From Spizellomyces punctatus DAOM BR117 (lineage: Eukaryota; Chytridiomycota; Chytridiomycetes; Spizellomycetales; Spizellomycetaceae), in the NCBI RefSeq assembly GCF_000182565.1, contig NW_015971556.1, positions 186,001 to 250,000 on the forward strand: DNA of 64,000 nt, in the 5' to 3' direction. A program made the position numbers and the translations under genes. The notes under the pieces were generated by a model. It saw only the letters and a list, made by a program, of their open reading frames with translations. It ran no database searches and was not told the DNA's origin. Shown here one piece after another: positions 1 to 11,540 of this stretch (within the stretch, counting starts at the first letter, position 1; the number at the start of each line of letters is the position of its first letter).

Positions 1-99
1 AAATATCCTCGTGCCCCGAACATCATGACCGTTATCCTTCATAAAATGTTTCGAGAAACACTTCGGCCCGGACTGGACGAAACCTTTCCTCCGTTTTAG

Positions 100-689
100 G
101 TTCGGCAGGCTGGTTCGTTGCGATATTCCTGCTCCCAAGTCAGCTAGGAGTCTGCCATTTGCGTTTGTCGAGTTTGAGGATTATCGCGATGCAGACGATG
201 CTTACAATAGCATGCATGGAAAGATGATTGATGGTGATCGAATTGATGTTGAGGTGCGTGTCTCTACGCACGTTCTGTGCTTATTTTGCTATTGCTTCGT
301 TTTATTGATTGTGATTTCGTATCCAGTTTGCAAGGAATCGACCCCTAACTACATGGCGGTACGAAGGGCGTGCTCGTTCCCGCTCACGCAGTCCCCCTCG
401 GAAACGTTCTCGCACTCCACCTCGTAGGCGGTCCCGTACTCCGCCGAAGCGCAAACGATCTCCGTCGCCTCGCAGGCGGTCCCCCTTGCGCAATTACAAA
501 GAAAGATCGCCGCCACGCACGAGGCATGGGTCCCCTCGCCATCAAAGCTCATCCCCGCCCAATTGGGCCGATAGCAGTGCCTGGAGTGACAAAGCTACCA
601 AGGACGAGGACAACAATCTTGCTGGTGGATGGGGCTCCCCCGGTGGCGAACACCCGCGTACTCCTCCACCGGAAAGTGGGGGCTGGTAG
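100..689 (+). CDS. SR-type splicing factor, 3' part (RRM end plus RS tail)
   Basis: Partial gene; its 5' exons lie outside the window or in the unresolved first 100 bases. An exon from 100 (after a TAG acceptor at 97-99) to 253 encodes the second half of an RNA-recognition motif, with an RNP1-type LPFAFVEFED and then the helix DADDAYNSM. A 73-nt intron (254-326) keeps the frame and leads to a tail rich in RS/SR/SP dipeptides (RSRSRSPPRKRSR), ending at TAG 687-689. An RRM followed by an RS domain is the layout of SRSF1/SRSF2-like proteins, which bind exonic enhancers and recruit spliceosome components in the nucleus. The RS tail is short and the last 40 residues are Gly/Pro/Ser-rich. Which SR paralogue it is cannot be decided. 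Confidence 0.85.
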
Positions 690-1783
690 CCGGTTGTGGA
701 TACGAGTCCAGGCTGTCAGTCATATACTCATGCGATGGAATATGACCGCAGTTTAGCATTGCTATTTATCATGGTTTGTAATCTACTCACGGCGTGATTC
801 CGGTTGGTGTTGTGTTGGTATCCTTTTACTGGTAGCAATCATGTGACGTGGGTTAACTGGGGGCACGTATGAAGAGCGAATTATCATGTGGGCTACTGGA
901 AGGCGCTGTGAATGTGGTCTATTAGCGAAAAAAGTCGTGCGTGATTGGTCCGCTGGTTATTAATTGCATTTATCGATACAATATATGTCTTGGTTTTCCT
1001 CGTGCAAATGTTTGCCCTTTTCTTACAGATAGTGACTTGGTGTTCCTTGGAGCTGTTTTTTGGGGAGCTTTGAAATGTCGACGTGTTCTGATTACGTAAC
1101 GCGTCGTGTCATCAATTTGACGTAAGGAGAAGTGATTTCCGAATCTCACCTGGTTTCGTTTTTCAGTTTCCATTTGTGTGAACCTTCAAACTCCCCGTCA
1201 ACTTGCTCTTTTAAGTTTTTAAAAAAGATCAAAACAAGATGATGTGTTTTGGTTTCCTCCAAGAGCCAAAGAGATCGATTGACCGAAAGTCCGACCAGGA
1301 CACTTCCACTTATTAGGAATTTGCGTAATGGGCAATTACTAACATTACATGCTGCGCAGGAAGGAATGCCATCCGATTTCCTGGCAACGGACCTGATGGA
1401 AGGCAGCAGGGAACCCGCATGACTCGCATGACGGCATTAGGATTTCTCATGTTCTTTTGGAAAGACTCCACGTTTTTGTCAGGAATATGACACACAATGA
1501 TGAGATTTCTGGTTTCGTCATGTGTTTTTTTCCCAATGGAGAGAATATATGGAGAAACGAGCAAGCATAAAAAGGGGGGCCTGGACAGGTCTTCCATCCA
1601 TCGCCAGACTCCCAATTTCGAACAGATAACATCTGACAACTTTAAACCTTCATTGCTCCTTTCTTACGTGGTTGTTCCCGCCAACCAGCATTTTCTACAC
1701 CTCCTTTCACCTTGATCCCGCGCATCCACATTTAACGTCTCCCAAACCACAACGTCCTAGCTACCTATAACCTATTCATAAAA
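690..1783. other. Intergenic region, no gene seen
   Basis: Contains the 3' flank of the SR-protein gene and the promoter side of the next gene. ORFs here are short and have no recognisable protein features. No repeat or RNA gene was seen. Confidence 0.6.
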
Positions 1784-2390
1784 ATGTAAGTCGCCTTGCT
1801 GAGACCACTCACCGAAAAACACCACTCACTCACACCATGTTCATCACATAGGGCCGTCTTTACTTCCTACCGCAAACAAATGTGGTCAGCTGTCTACACC
1901 CTCTTCTGCCTATGGGGTGTAGCATGGCTCATCGCCTACTTGTTCCGCTCACTCGTGTCAAACCGGAAAGGAACGGGCACCGCTGGAACGTTGGGCCAAA
2001 CTGAGAGTGCTGGAACTGTGACGGGAAACAATGTCACTGGGCCCGGAAAACATCCTATGGTAAAGTTCTTTTTTGTTTCCGCACTCTTGATCGCTCCATT
2101 CATTTCATTTAATAAACTTCTCTTTTCTTTTTAACTAGCACTGGCGCGCAACCTCTGCAGCTCGCATCGCTCAAACCTCCTTCCTCATGGCCCTAGCCGC
2201 AACCACCATCAGCGAATTCGGATATGGAATCACTCGAGCCTCATCTGGACTCTTGTGGGCATTTTTCGCATTGACTGTTTTGCACATCTTTGTTGCCGCT
2301 GCTGTGAGGAACTTGGGCGTGCCGATCGCGTTGGGTCTCCCACAGTTTCTCTTGATTGTTGTTATCATAGGATTGGCTTTTAGGGATTAG
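1784..2390 (+). CDS. Small multi-pass membrane protein; start codon split by an intron
   Basis: Three exons: 1784-1785, 1852-2059 and 2139-2390. The initiator is split AT|G: the first two bases sit before a consensus GTAAGT donor at 1786, and the G follows the TAG acceptor at 1849-1851. Unspliced, ATG would be followed at once by TAA. The second intron (2060-2138) is phase 0. The spliced product is 153 residues. It has a hydrophobic segment near residues 12-35 (YTLFCLWGVAWLIAYLF), a Gly/Thr-rich polar linker, and three hydrophobic stretches in the C-terminal half, ending in LLIVVIIGLAFRD. I do not recognise a family. It is probably a membrane protein of unknown role. Confidence 0.7.
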
Positions 2391-2877
2391 GCATAGTTTC
2401 TTTTTTTGAGTTTTATTTTTTGGGATATGTTTGTTTTTTTTTTGGCAAAGTGTGCGGGGGATATGAGTTTGGTTTACCGTAATGGACGGGAAGGAAAAGG
2501 GTTTGGTATCCTTTACGTTTTTCGGGCTGGTTATCCCGTGTCTCTTGTCAATATCTGTATGCTGAGACTTGGGATTCCCTTCTATCCGTAGTATTGTAGG
2601 TTTGTCGTTCTAGTTTAATTCAAGTTTCATGCATCATTGTTCTAATTTCATAGGCTGATACTGCCAAAACGCAGTCGTGCTTACCAACATCATCGCTTTA
2701 TTCAATCAGCAATGTGGCGCAGTTGATGCGGCTTAGACTGCAAAACAACCGGCTCGATCCGCCCTTGCCAGCTATATATTGCGATCGCGACTTACGTACG
2801 TGGGAACTTTGCTGTTCGCAATTTTCCCACCGACTGAAATCTCTGCGATATAGCATTACTCAGTTTCTGTTGAAGTC
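2391..2877. other. Intergenic region, no gene seen
   Basis: 3' flank of the small membrane-protein gene and promoter side of the next gene. No coding signal beyond short random ORFs. Confidence 0.6.
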
Positions 2878-4605
2878 ATGTCCCCCCCTCCCGATAATAG
2901 CGTAGCTCACAGCCCTTCAGAAAAGGATTCGTCCTCTGAACAACCCAGCTTGTCCGCCCGCGACTTTGCTGCCACGTCAGCCGTGACCGACACTCCAGCA
3001 AACAATGACCCAACCGGTCCTTCTGGCGAATGGCAAATCGTTCAGAACGTTGCCGGTCGGACCTCACAAGAAAACGACAGTAAGAGTCTGGACACAGCGA
3101 AGACCGAGTCCGCAACGTCGTCATCGCAAAGCACAAATGTCAGTCCCTCCGCACCATCTACTTCAGGTCCTACTGAAGTAGGTCCTGAGACAACAACCAA
3201 GACACCTGTGGATCGTCCCCTTGAGGCTCCGTCCATTCTTCTGGAATCGCGTACTATTACTGCTGAGATTGAATTTGACGTCGATCTGGAGCGTAAAACC
3301 TGGTACAGGAGTCCCGCGTTTGGCCATCCCCGAGAGGAATGGAGGGTTACTTTGGACCAGGATCGGAAGACGGAGCAAGTTGGATGTTTCCTAGATGCAA
3401 TCATTGGCTCTGACGAATATGAGAAACGCTCTGTAGAGTTCACTTTGAGTTGGAAGCTGAAATCTGATCGCGAATACTTACATAGTAAAAAGATTGAATA
3501 TTCCTTCGGCTGGCGTTCCACTGATGATCCTGGTCGGGGTGCTCCTGAATGGATTCCATTATCGGTCTTTCCAGCGAACGTGATCATTAAAGTGGATCTG
3601 GCTCCCAAGAAGATTGTCGACAAGGATGTGAAAGTCGAGATTCGTGCCAACCCGGAGGCTGTCGAGCCAGAAAAGGTCTTGACTATCGCGAAGTCGAAGC
3701 TTTACGCAAAGGGCAACTTGTTTAGTTACATGTTTGAGAGTGGTGGAGAAGCTGTGGATGGATGCATATTCGATGAATCAGTAAACACTTTCAAAATTAG
3801 TGGATACTCTGTCGTGGCAGTCGAAGAGATGATCTTACACCAACGCGAGGATGCCTTTGCCTACATGCCGAAAGCGTACGAAATGGACGAGTTGAAGGAG
3901 AGAATACGTCTGGCAAGGTTTTTTGGCGCCCGGGATTGGCTTTCAGAACTGGTTGCCTCTTTTCGTCAGGATCATCTGAATCACAAAACCGTAATGGAGC
4001 ATCTCATGTTTGCTGTCGCAGATGGGGAAGAGAAATGGGAGCTCAGCAAGGAAATCTATCAGGAGCTATGCATGAAGTACATGGACAGGTATCCAAGCCG
4101 TTACAGCACCACAGGACACTTTAATAGACTGCTCCCGGTGAATCTGAAGCCGAGAGAAGCCTTGCAACTTTTCGAATTGGCTTTTGACTACGCAAACATC
4201 GGCCTTGAGAATACTTGCTTGGAATTTATCGACACCAATAACTTGAGCAGGGAATGGAGGGGGTCATACGCTTTTGCCAATTACGGAGTGATGACCCTGA
4301 TTCCGTATATTGTAGAACGTGGTTTGACCACCCTAATGCCTGAATGCATCGAAGGTCTCAAACATATTGAAGGTGAATATACGGATCGTGAATACTGGCT
4401 GGAGGGATTCAAGTATTGCAAGCGATTCTCCGGAGTGGCAGTCGTTAGGAATCTGTCCGTTGCGGCACAAAACAATTGTCCTCGACTCGCGCGCATACTG
4501 TTGAAATGGGCCAAAGAGAATCTGCAAGAATTCAAGAAGGAGAAAGGTTTCAAGGATGCCGTTGCCGGTCTTCCCAGTGCTATGGTCGTGGAACTTTTAG
4601 CTTAG
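2878..4605 (+). CDS. MATH-like / BTB-BACK-like protein, intronless
   Basis: A single-exon ORF of 575 residues. The first 120 residues are Ser/Thr/Pro-rich and probably disordered. Residues of about 125-250 form a beta-rich block (for example WRVTLDQDRKTEQVGCFLDA and FTLSWKLKSDREY) resembling a MATH/TRAF-like fold. Residues of about 320-575 are helical (LARFFGARDWLSEL, LENTCLEFIDTNNL) and recall the end of a BTB domain followed by a BACK domain, as in Cullin-3 adaptors. The BTB core itself is degenerate or missing. The assignment rests on pattern resemblance only, and an undescribed fungal family is equally possible. The lack of introns is unusual among its neighbours. The ATG at 2878 is the first in frame. 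Confidence 0.6.
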   Translation: MSPPPDNSVAHSPSEKDSSSEQPSLSARDFAATSAVTDTPANNDPTGPSGEWQIVQNVAGRTSQENDSKSLDTAKTESATSSSQSTNVSPSAPSTSGPTEVGPETTTKTPVDRPLEAPSILLESRTITAEIEFDVDLERKTWYRSPAFGHPREEWRVTLDQDRKTEQVGCFLDAIIGSDEYEKRSVEFTLSWKLKSDREYLHSKKIEYSFGWRSTDDPGRGAPEWIPLSVFPANVIIKVDLAPKKIVDKDVKVEIRANPEAVEPEKVLTIAKSKLYAKGNLFSYMFESGGEAVDGCIFDESVNTFKISGYSVVAVEEMILHQREDAFAYMPKAYEMDELKERIRLARFFGARDWLSELVASFRQDHLNHKTVMEHLMFAVADGEEKWELSKEIYQELCMKYMDRYPSRYSTTGHFNRLLPVNLKPREALQLFELAFDYANIGLENTCLEFIDTNNLSREWRGSYAFANYGVMTLIPYIVERGLTTLMPECIEGLKHIEGEYTDREYWLEGFKYCKRFSGVAVVRNLSVAAQNNCPRLARILLKWAKENLQEFKKEKGFKDAVAGLPSAMVVELLA

Positions 4606-5171
4606 TACTTGGACGGGCATATGTTAGGATCTATTATTGCGCGAATTATATGTTAGGGTGGTGGATTGCAGAATGTCAGGGAGAATAATGTATATCATTG
4701 AGTTGTATATCGCTTAGTTTGTATATCGCTTAGTTGTATGTCGCTTAGGTGTTATGAAATAAGAAGTTGCTGTATATGTGCTATTGTACTGACGACTATT
4801 TATTTATCGAGTTTGTTTAGCACTTTTGTCCTAGACGGCGTTGAAGGGAAGAATGTCATGCAATTATTCGTCTTGCCTCTCACCCACAGAAATCTGCTCG
4901 GCCGCAATTACTTGTTGCCTTTTCGTTCAAGCACCACGGAAGCATAATGCGAGAACACATCGACTATGGTGAGCATGTTGCAAGTGATCGCGCGCGCTAA
5001 GCCTCATAACGTAAGCCTCAAAGTGGCTTAATCGGGTTGAGCTTCGGCCAGTACCGTCTATGCAAATGTGCTTGGATAAAAGAACCACAAAGCATTAAGC
5101 GATTCTCTACACATTTTCCCCAATCTACATATAAAAAAAAATAAAAAAGAGAACATATCCATAAAGAAAGG
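4606..5171. other. Convergent intergenic region with a short tandem repeat
   Basis: Lies between the 3' ends of two convergent genes. Around 4702-4748 a unit close to TTGTATATCGCTTAG occurs three times in a row with small changes. Nothing else was seen. Confidence 0.6.
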
Positions 5172-8100
5172 CTATCCACCCCCCATTGACTCTCTCCTCT
5201 CACCCCCAACATCCCCACTCAATTGTCGCTCTACAGGTGATATAGGCACCGATTCGCGGCGCTTACTGGATTCTTTCAGAAGGAAGGAGATCCACATATC
5301 CGTAAAGGACTACATGAAACCGGGCGTTAGATTCCAAATTATCAAATACGAAACCCCATTTGGACATACCTCTCCCACAGCCTCCCTTCTCTCCACCTCA
5401 CCCGCCCCCCGACTCCTCACCAATCCCACTCGAACTTTTTCCTCCTCCTCAAACTTCAACACACTCGAAATGACGCTCAAAATCTCGAACCTCTTGGTAT
5501 CACCCCTGGGAGCAGACAGGAAGGACACAAGGAGGTTGGTGATGAGGCGTCTGTCCACGTTTTCTTCAGAGGCGGCTGCGTCTCGCATCCGGCGCATGGC
5601 TTCGGAGAGATGCGCCTGGAGTTGGATGACTAGGCAGAGTATGTGTGAGATGAAAGCCTTCCAATGAACTACAATGTCTTTTTGAGTAATTACCGTCATG
5701 TCGCAGTTTACCAATCACAACATTCTTTTCCTGCAATTCAGCCTGTATTCGTTGCAAGCTTGGCGCATCCATTCCAATTTTCTCTAACCGTTCCTCAGCT
5801 TTGGAAGCTCGGTCCTTGTATCCCTCCAATTCAGCTTGCACGCTCTTGAGCCGCTCATACACATCCTCAACGGCACCCGCGATTTCCCGCTCTTTAGAGA
5901 TTTGAAATTCCTCCAGGACGCGTTGGAGGTTAGATGCCGCAAAAGCTTCGCGTTCTTTTTCAAGTCGGAGTCGCTCCATGTCTTGTTTAATGGTTTCCAT
6001 TGTTTCGTGCATCTCGTTGACCCGCTCGAGGGCAGCGCGAGCTGCATCCCTTTCCTGAGCAGCAGCTTCCTCCCACTGCTCACGGTCACGTTCGAGCGTC
6101 TCAATTTGCCGAATGTATTCTTTGATGACGGTTTCCTGGTGAAGCGCATCCTGGACTTGGGCATCCTCTGTTTCCATTAAATGAGACCGGAGACGATCAA
6201 GCTCGCGTTCCAGGCGGCCGATACGTTCGCCGGCGGATTCAAGGTCAACGTGGAGACGGGCAGTTTCAGTCATGGAAGATGAGGCCTTGGAGCGAAGTTG
6301 GTCATTGGTGGCTGTTAGCTGGGCAAGTTGGTTTTGAAGCGCCTCATTTTCTTGAGAGAGGAGTTGGACTTCCTGCCGCAGTTTTTGCGATGTTTCCTGT
6401 CCACCAGAATATTAGATGCATGGTATGGGACGACTGGTTCATCAAACTTTACCAGCTCTGCCTGCAGTTTAGGCGCAATGGCATTCTTCATGGTCGTCAA
6501 CTTATCCATCAACATTGTTTTCTCGGTGCCGAGTCTCTTGACGTCCTCCACAGCAGCGTCATATTTGGCTCGCAGGTCCGTCAAATCCTGTCCAGATCCT
6601 GACGCTTGTTCTAATTCATTGACGAGGTCAGATATTCTCTTTTCGTACTCTGGATTCCCATTTGTGAGTAAACAATCTTTATCGCCCATCTACGTAAAAA
6701 GACGTACCAGCTTTGATCTGCTCGTTCGCGGCCATCAATTCCGCCCGGACCTGTTCGACCCGTTCCGACACGCTATCCCCTTGTTCCATAGCCCCTTTTC
6801 TGAGCTCCTTTACCAGTTCTCCAACCTCCAAAAGCTGTTGTTTAACCATATCCGGAACACCATCTTGTGCACCAGAACCAATCTCCTCATTATGTAAAAT
6901 AGCTCTACATAAAGCCAAAATTCCTTCTTCAGCAGTTCCAAAATTGTTTTCTGCCTGCAAAGTCTCAAGGCCACGCTGGGCCTGTTCCAAAGCCACCGAT
7001 AAGGTATCCCTCTCCCGTTGTAACGCATTAAACGATTGCGAAAGTTTCGCTATCTTGTTTTCCAACTCCCGTTCCCGGTTCTCATCCGAGCGGTGTCTCG
7101 CCAAGAGATCCTCCAATTCCGCAATCCGCATAGCATCCTCCTGTCGTCCTTTTACGTAGGGTCCAACAATTCTAGCCAGATCAGATTGGTGTTCTTGGTC
7201 TTCTTTTTCTAATATTTCCTGGAATTCGGCTTCAGTGCGTTCTGCAGCGGATCGGAGGTCCTGGATTTGGTTGCCAAGAATTGTGATCGTTTGGTGGGCG
7301 TTGTCGAGGCTTGCGGCTTTTTCGTCGAGGGCGGCCTGGAGGTTTATGAGGGTTGCGTCTCTTTCGGCGAGATTAGTCTGGAGATCTTGAAGGGTTGCGT
7401 CTCTTTCGGCAAGGGCGGTCTGGAGGTTTTGAAGGGTTGTTGCTTGTTCGTTCGTATGATGAGAGGTATCATTCAGTGCAGTTAGCTGGTGCTGGAGTGA
7501 CTGTATTTCAGCGTCTTTGGACGAAAGCTCGTTCATCACACGCTCGTACTGGTCCTGCAACTTTCTCACTTCCATTTTGCTCTCCTCGGCTATTTGAGAC
7601 GCCTTCCGAGCACCTTCCTTCGCCACCTGACACTCTTCTTCCAACTCCTCGCAGCGCCGACGTGTATCTTGCAATTCCGTTCCCTTCTCCGAAAGGGTTT
7701 GAAGTAGCTCCCGTTCATTGTGCTCTAAACCTTCGATGCGAGCCTGGAGATCCGTATCGATTCCAGGCACATCTAAATCCCATGCATTCGCGACAGTTGA
7801 GTCAGATTTGGATTGCTCAAGCTGTCGAGCCAGAGCATCTTGGCGTGCCTGACTCTCCTCCATCATTGCTTGTAATCGCCCATTCTCATCCGTAAGTCGT
7901 TGTACCAAATCGGACAGCGACTGGTGTTGGTCCTTGTATTGGCTGACGGAAATGAGTTCATTTTCTAATTGGGTATTTGTTTCGGCGATGGCGGAAAAGC
8001 GGGCTTCCAATTGTTCGTGGGCAGTTTGGATTTCTGATAACTGCTGTCGAACCTTGTGAGTTTCTTGCTCAGCGGCCTCCCGGGCAGTATTCGCATCTTG

Positions 8101-9228
8101 TTCAAGCTTGTTATCCAATCGTAGACGAGCAAGCTCCTCGGTCAGTGTGTCCAGTTGACCGGTCTTTGCAGCATCTTCATCCCGAACCTTCTCCAATTGT
8201 GAGGAGAGCTCGGTAACATATGAATTTAGCCGTGCAATTTCATTTTGTGCTTCTTTGGCTGTTGAGTCTGCTTGAGCATGTTCAGAACCTAATGCATCGA
8301 TCCGTCGAACCAGTGCTTCCTCTCGTGCAATGCTCTCTTGGTACTTTTCTTCTAATTGCCGTGTATACTCTTTTACCGCGTCCAACTCTGGGCGCAACGT
8401 TTGTGCTTCCGTTCCATTTTCGTGTACAGGAGCTCTCGAGGCAGTTTCCGACTTTAGTTTCTCCACCTCACTTTTCAACGCTGCAACCTCTTTCTCTATC
8501 TCTCCCTTTTTCTTTTCTGTATCCCCAACCCTTTGATTCAATGCGGCATTCTCTCCAGTCAAATGCTTCAAATGCTGCACTGCCTTTGCCAATTTTGCCC
8601 GATACGACTGTATTTGTTCTGCTTCCGATAATTGCCCGGGAACAGGTGATGGGGGTGGTTGGGGTGAAGAATGGGTCGAGGACGATCGAAGCTGGGCAAT
8701 GCGCGCTTCAAGGCCTTGGATGTGATGATCTTTTTGTAAAAGCTGGGCAGCAAGGTCGGTTTGAATTCGGGACAGCTGCCGGGCGGATGTAGTGTGTAAG
8801 TCGTGGAGCAGTGTGGTGAAGGGTTCGCGTGTTTTCTATATATTTCGGGTTTTGTTTGTCGGCACTTTTTGTTTGGTTTTTTTTTCTTTTACAAAGCCGG
8901 CCCCCAAATCACTCAACATGACATGTCCCATGTCGTGAAACACATATCCCTCCGTCGCATTCGCAATGCACGTCCGCCAAAAACAGCACACCTCTACATG
9001 TCGAAACAAAATAAAACTCACCTCCTCCTCCAAATCCCGGTTCCGTCGTTCCAGGGCCTCAGCCCTCGAATCTCCAAAATCTCCACCAACATCCCACCCC
9101 TCCCCTCCACGCACACCATGTCCCTGCGACGCATGATCGTCATTCAAGGCCGTCTCTGCGATCGATTGGACCTTGGATGCAAATGAGCCGATACTCCCTG
9201 CCAACTTGTTGGTATCAAACCATGACAT
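5172..9228 (-). CDS. RUD3: Golgin RUD3/GMAP-210 homologue (ALPS motif, coiled coil, GRAB domain)
   Basis: Six exons (9022-9228, 6708-8835, 6453-6649, 5694-6396, 5370-5629, 5172-5309) join in perfect phase to give 1210 residues. The first 30 residues (MSWFDTNKLAGSIGSFASKV) look like an amphipathic lipid-packing sensor, which supports starting at 9228 rather than at an upstream in-frame ATG at 9354. Roughly residues 55-1095 are almost continuous coiled coil. The C-terminus carries a clear GRAB (GRIP-related Arf-binding) domain: NVDRRLITNLLVSFLSAPRG, then DTKRFEILSVISSVL, and SFTDMWISFLL in the last exon. Rud3/GMAP-210 proteins sit on the cis-Golgi, bind Arf1-GTP through GRAB and tether vesicles. 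Size and layout fit the family. Confidence 0.93.
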
Positions 9229-9968
9229 TTCAGAGCTGTGTGCGGGAGGATGGGGATAAGATGCTTGCGGGTGAGAAGCGCGGATGCCAGAGGCATGCAG
9301 ATGCCTTAAATGTCGTCTCGTCGCCCCGTCAATAGAGTTTGTTGGCGCGTTCACCGTTTCCGTCCCAGAGCTGGCTGTGTACTAAACCACCGAGTGCGCA
9401 GTAAAGTCTGATTACGATAACAATTGCCGACTCGCCGGAGTTTTTCCTCGGTTATCAAGTGTCAAAGTATCCTGACATGCGGCGCTTGACAAATTTCTTG
9501 GGTGAGTTATTGTTAATCCACGCTCACCCAACTTCTCCAATCCTCCCAAATCACGCTGACGAAATCTACGCAGGATTACCAACCACATGGATTTAAACTC
9601 CATCCTGCGCTCACGCTGCCCCTGATTCGTATCAATCAGCGGCAATGAGGGTTCCTACCGCACCACGGCGCCGAGACATCCATTCATGGGGACGAGACAG
9701 TGGGTTGGGAGATTAGGGTTGTGTTATTTTTGAGTGGGAGACGGGTATAGTGTCACTTGGGGTTTTTAAGGTTACAGATCTACAGCTCAATGTCTAGACG
9801 GTGGCAGGCCGCTGAAGAAATGAGGGATCGGAAGCTTCTTTGACATTTTCAGTTTTTTTTTCGGACGGCACAGAGTAAATGTGAGGGATATAAAACAACC
9901 TGCAGAGGACGACCAGTCCCTGCCGTGGACAAGTCAGTACTCCCAGGACCCATTGACCACAGAAGAAT
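9229..9968. other. Divergent promoter region between RUD3 and the EEP-fold gene
   Basis: Separates two head-to-head genes. It carries a TATA-like element near 9889 serving the plus-strand gene. ORFs in this stretch have no protein-like features. Confidence 0.6.
9889..9896 (+). promoter_or_regulatory. TATA-like box
   Basis: The sequence TATAAAAC lies about 75 bases upstream of the ATG at 9969, a plausible core-promoter distance if the 5' leader is short. Confidence 0.5.
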
Positions 9969-10901
9969 ATGGCTTTCTACAAGCGAGCCAAACTGCCTCG
10001 CAGCGACTCTGCGGAAACCATCGTCTCAGGCGTTGATCACCTCACGGTCTACACCCATAACACCGCCTGCCTCCCCGTTGACCCAGCCTATCACCAAAAC
10101 ATCACCCGCCTAACCTCCTTCCAGCAATCCATTGAAGAAAGCACATATGACATTGTCGCCCTCCAAGAGATATTCGAAACCATCCATCCTCCCTCCGCAG
10201 AGCTCATGTCGCAAGAACTTCACCATAGCATCACAGGCAGAATCCGAGTAATTATGAAAACATTCAAAAAGAACGGTCTGGGAACGACAAAGCACAAACG
10301 ACGACGCTTGAGTTCGTTTCACAGTATAGGAACCCGGTTCAATAAGCAGTTCTTTAGGAGGATTGATGGGGGGTTGTTGACGTATTCTCGGTGGGATTTG
10401 TGTACCAAGGGTCGAGAGCGGTCCAGGTTTGTTCCCTTCAAGGTCCAAACGGATCCCATGGAGCGCGGAATGCTGCTGAGTGTCGTGCAAGTTCCGGGAC
10501 ACTCACCGATCCTCCACATCAACACCCACCTTTCCCCCGACTACCACCCCGAATCACAACGAATTCGGACGCTCCAGATTCTCGAAATCATTCATGAGGT
10601 CTCTACGCGATACGCGGCACTCTCATCTCGGATCATCCTCACAGGAGATCTGAACATCGACCTCCACGGCCCGCAGAAGAACCAGTTGGATCTGTTGATG
10701 GCTGGACTGCAGTTGACCACGTTGAACGAGAGTCGATTGCCACCTGTCACATTTGTTGGGAACGAGAAAGATACGCATGCGGCTGTTTTGGACTATGTGT
10801 TAGTAAGTGAGGCGTTGGGTGAGATAGTTGACCTACGGGCAGTTGACGGAGCCATGTTTGGAGATCATGTTCCAATGGTTGCAACGGTTGCGCTCAAGTA
10901 A
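9969..10901 (+). CDS. Endonuclease/exonuclease/phosphatase-fold hydrolase (nSMase/DNase I-like)
   Basis: A single-exon ORF of 310 residues with the ordered motifs of the DNase I/inositol-phosphatase/sphingomyelinase superfamily: YTHNT near the N-terminus, the metal-binding glutamate in VALQEIF, INTHLSPD, the catalytic block LTGDLNID, LDYVLVS, and the terminal Asp-His pair in MFGDHVPM. These residues bind Mg2+ and activate water for phosphodiester cleavage. Substrate choice cannot be read from the sequence; a neutral sphingomyelinase-like or nuclease role is likeliest. A basic stretch (KHKRRRL, residues about 104-110) could be a nuclear-targeting or membrane-binding patch. No signal peptide or transmembrane segment is seen. 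Confidence 0.85.
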   Translation: MAFYKRAKLPRSDSAETIVSGVDHLTVYTHNTACLPVDPAYHQNITRLTSFQQSIEESTYDIVALQEIFETIHPPSAELMSQELHHSITGRIRVIMKTFKKNGLGTTKHKRRRLSSFHSIGTRFNKQFFRRIDGGLLTYSRWDLCTKGRERSRFVPFKVQTDPMERGMLLSVVQVPGHSPILHINTHLSPDYHPESQRIRTLQILEIIHEVSTRYAALSSRIILTGDLNIDLHGPQKNQLDLLMAGLQLTTLNESRLPPVTFVGNEKDTHAAVLDYVLVSEALGEIVDLRAVDGAMFGDHVPMVATVALK

Positions 10902-11063
10902 ATGGGAAAAGTTGTAAAGCTCGTTGTACATATGTGTGTAGTAGAGCTCGCAAGGTATATAGGTACTGCGCTTCGGGATTCGTTATTGTGCATAATATCT
11001 TAGACAAGACGTAACCAGACAAGACAACAATTATGAATTGCGCAAAGTCGAGCGAGACATTGT

Positions 11064-11540
11064 TCAGTCAAAGAGGCCTAAAGTAAACAGTTCATTAGGA
11101 ACATGTCCAGACCTTACCCAAAAGCACATCACGCTCACCAAACCCCATATCTTCATCAGATTCCTCCTCCACCTCCGGCTCCTTCTTCTGTTCCTCCGGT
11201 TTCTTCTCTTCCTCCCCCTTGACTCCATGTGCCTCTCCACCACCGCTTCTTACAGCCCCCAAAACAGCCTTATCCATAAACGCCTTGAGCTCATCAGTCG
11301 GCTTCACACGGAGAGCTTTTGCAAACGTCTCAGGCCAAATAGGGTCAATCTGAATATGAGCTGACTCGAGGAGAGCCTCGAGGTTTTCAGTCTAGAAGAA
11401 CAATCGTGTGAGAACGTGAGAACGCTTGAGTAGTGAAGAAACGACAAGGACTACAGCACAGTAACAGGTTTGTTGGCGTCAAGAAGAAGGAGTGAGGCGT
11501 AGACGCAGGACGCTTCGGCAGTCGATAGGTTGAAAGACAT
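11064..11540 (-). CDS. RPP1: 60S acidic ribosomal stalk protein P1
   Basis: Three exons (11460-11540, 11139-11391, 11064-11077) give 115 residues. The N-terminus MSFNLSTAEASCVYASLLLL matches the P1 dimerisation helix. The central part holds NLEALLESAHIQIDPIWPETFAKAL, followed by a Lys/Glu-rich hinge. The tail EESDEDMGFGLFD is the conserved GTPase-centre tail that recruits elongation factors. The last exon is a 14-nt microexon encoding only GLFD and stop; its splice phase closes exactly. The first donor reads GTGCTG, which is weak; an alternative GTTACT donor six bases earlier would remove two residues. P1 pairs with P2 on uL10 to form the ribosomal stalk. Confidence 0.93.

Noticed and set aside
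7395-8792. Long plus-strand ORFs inside the RUD3 gene
   Set aside because: They are antisense shadows of the Glu/Gln-rich coiled coil; the minus strand has the continuous frame and the GRAB domain.
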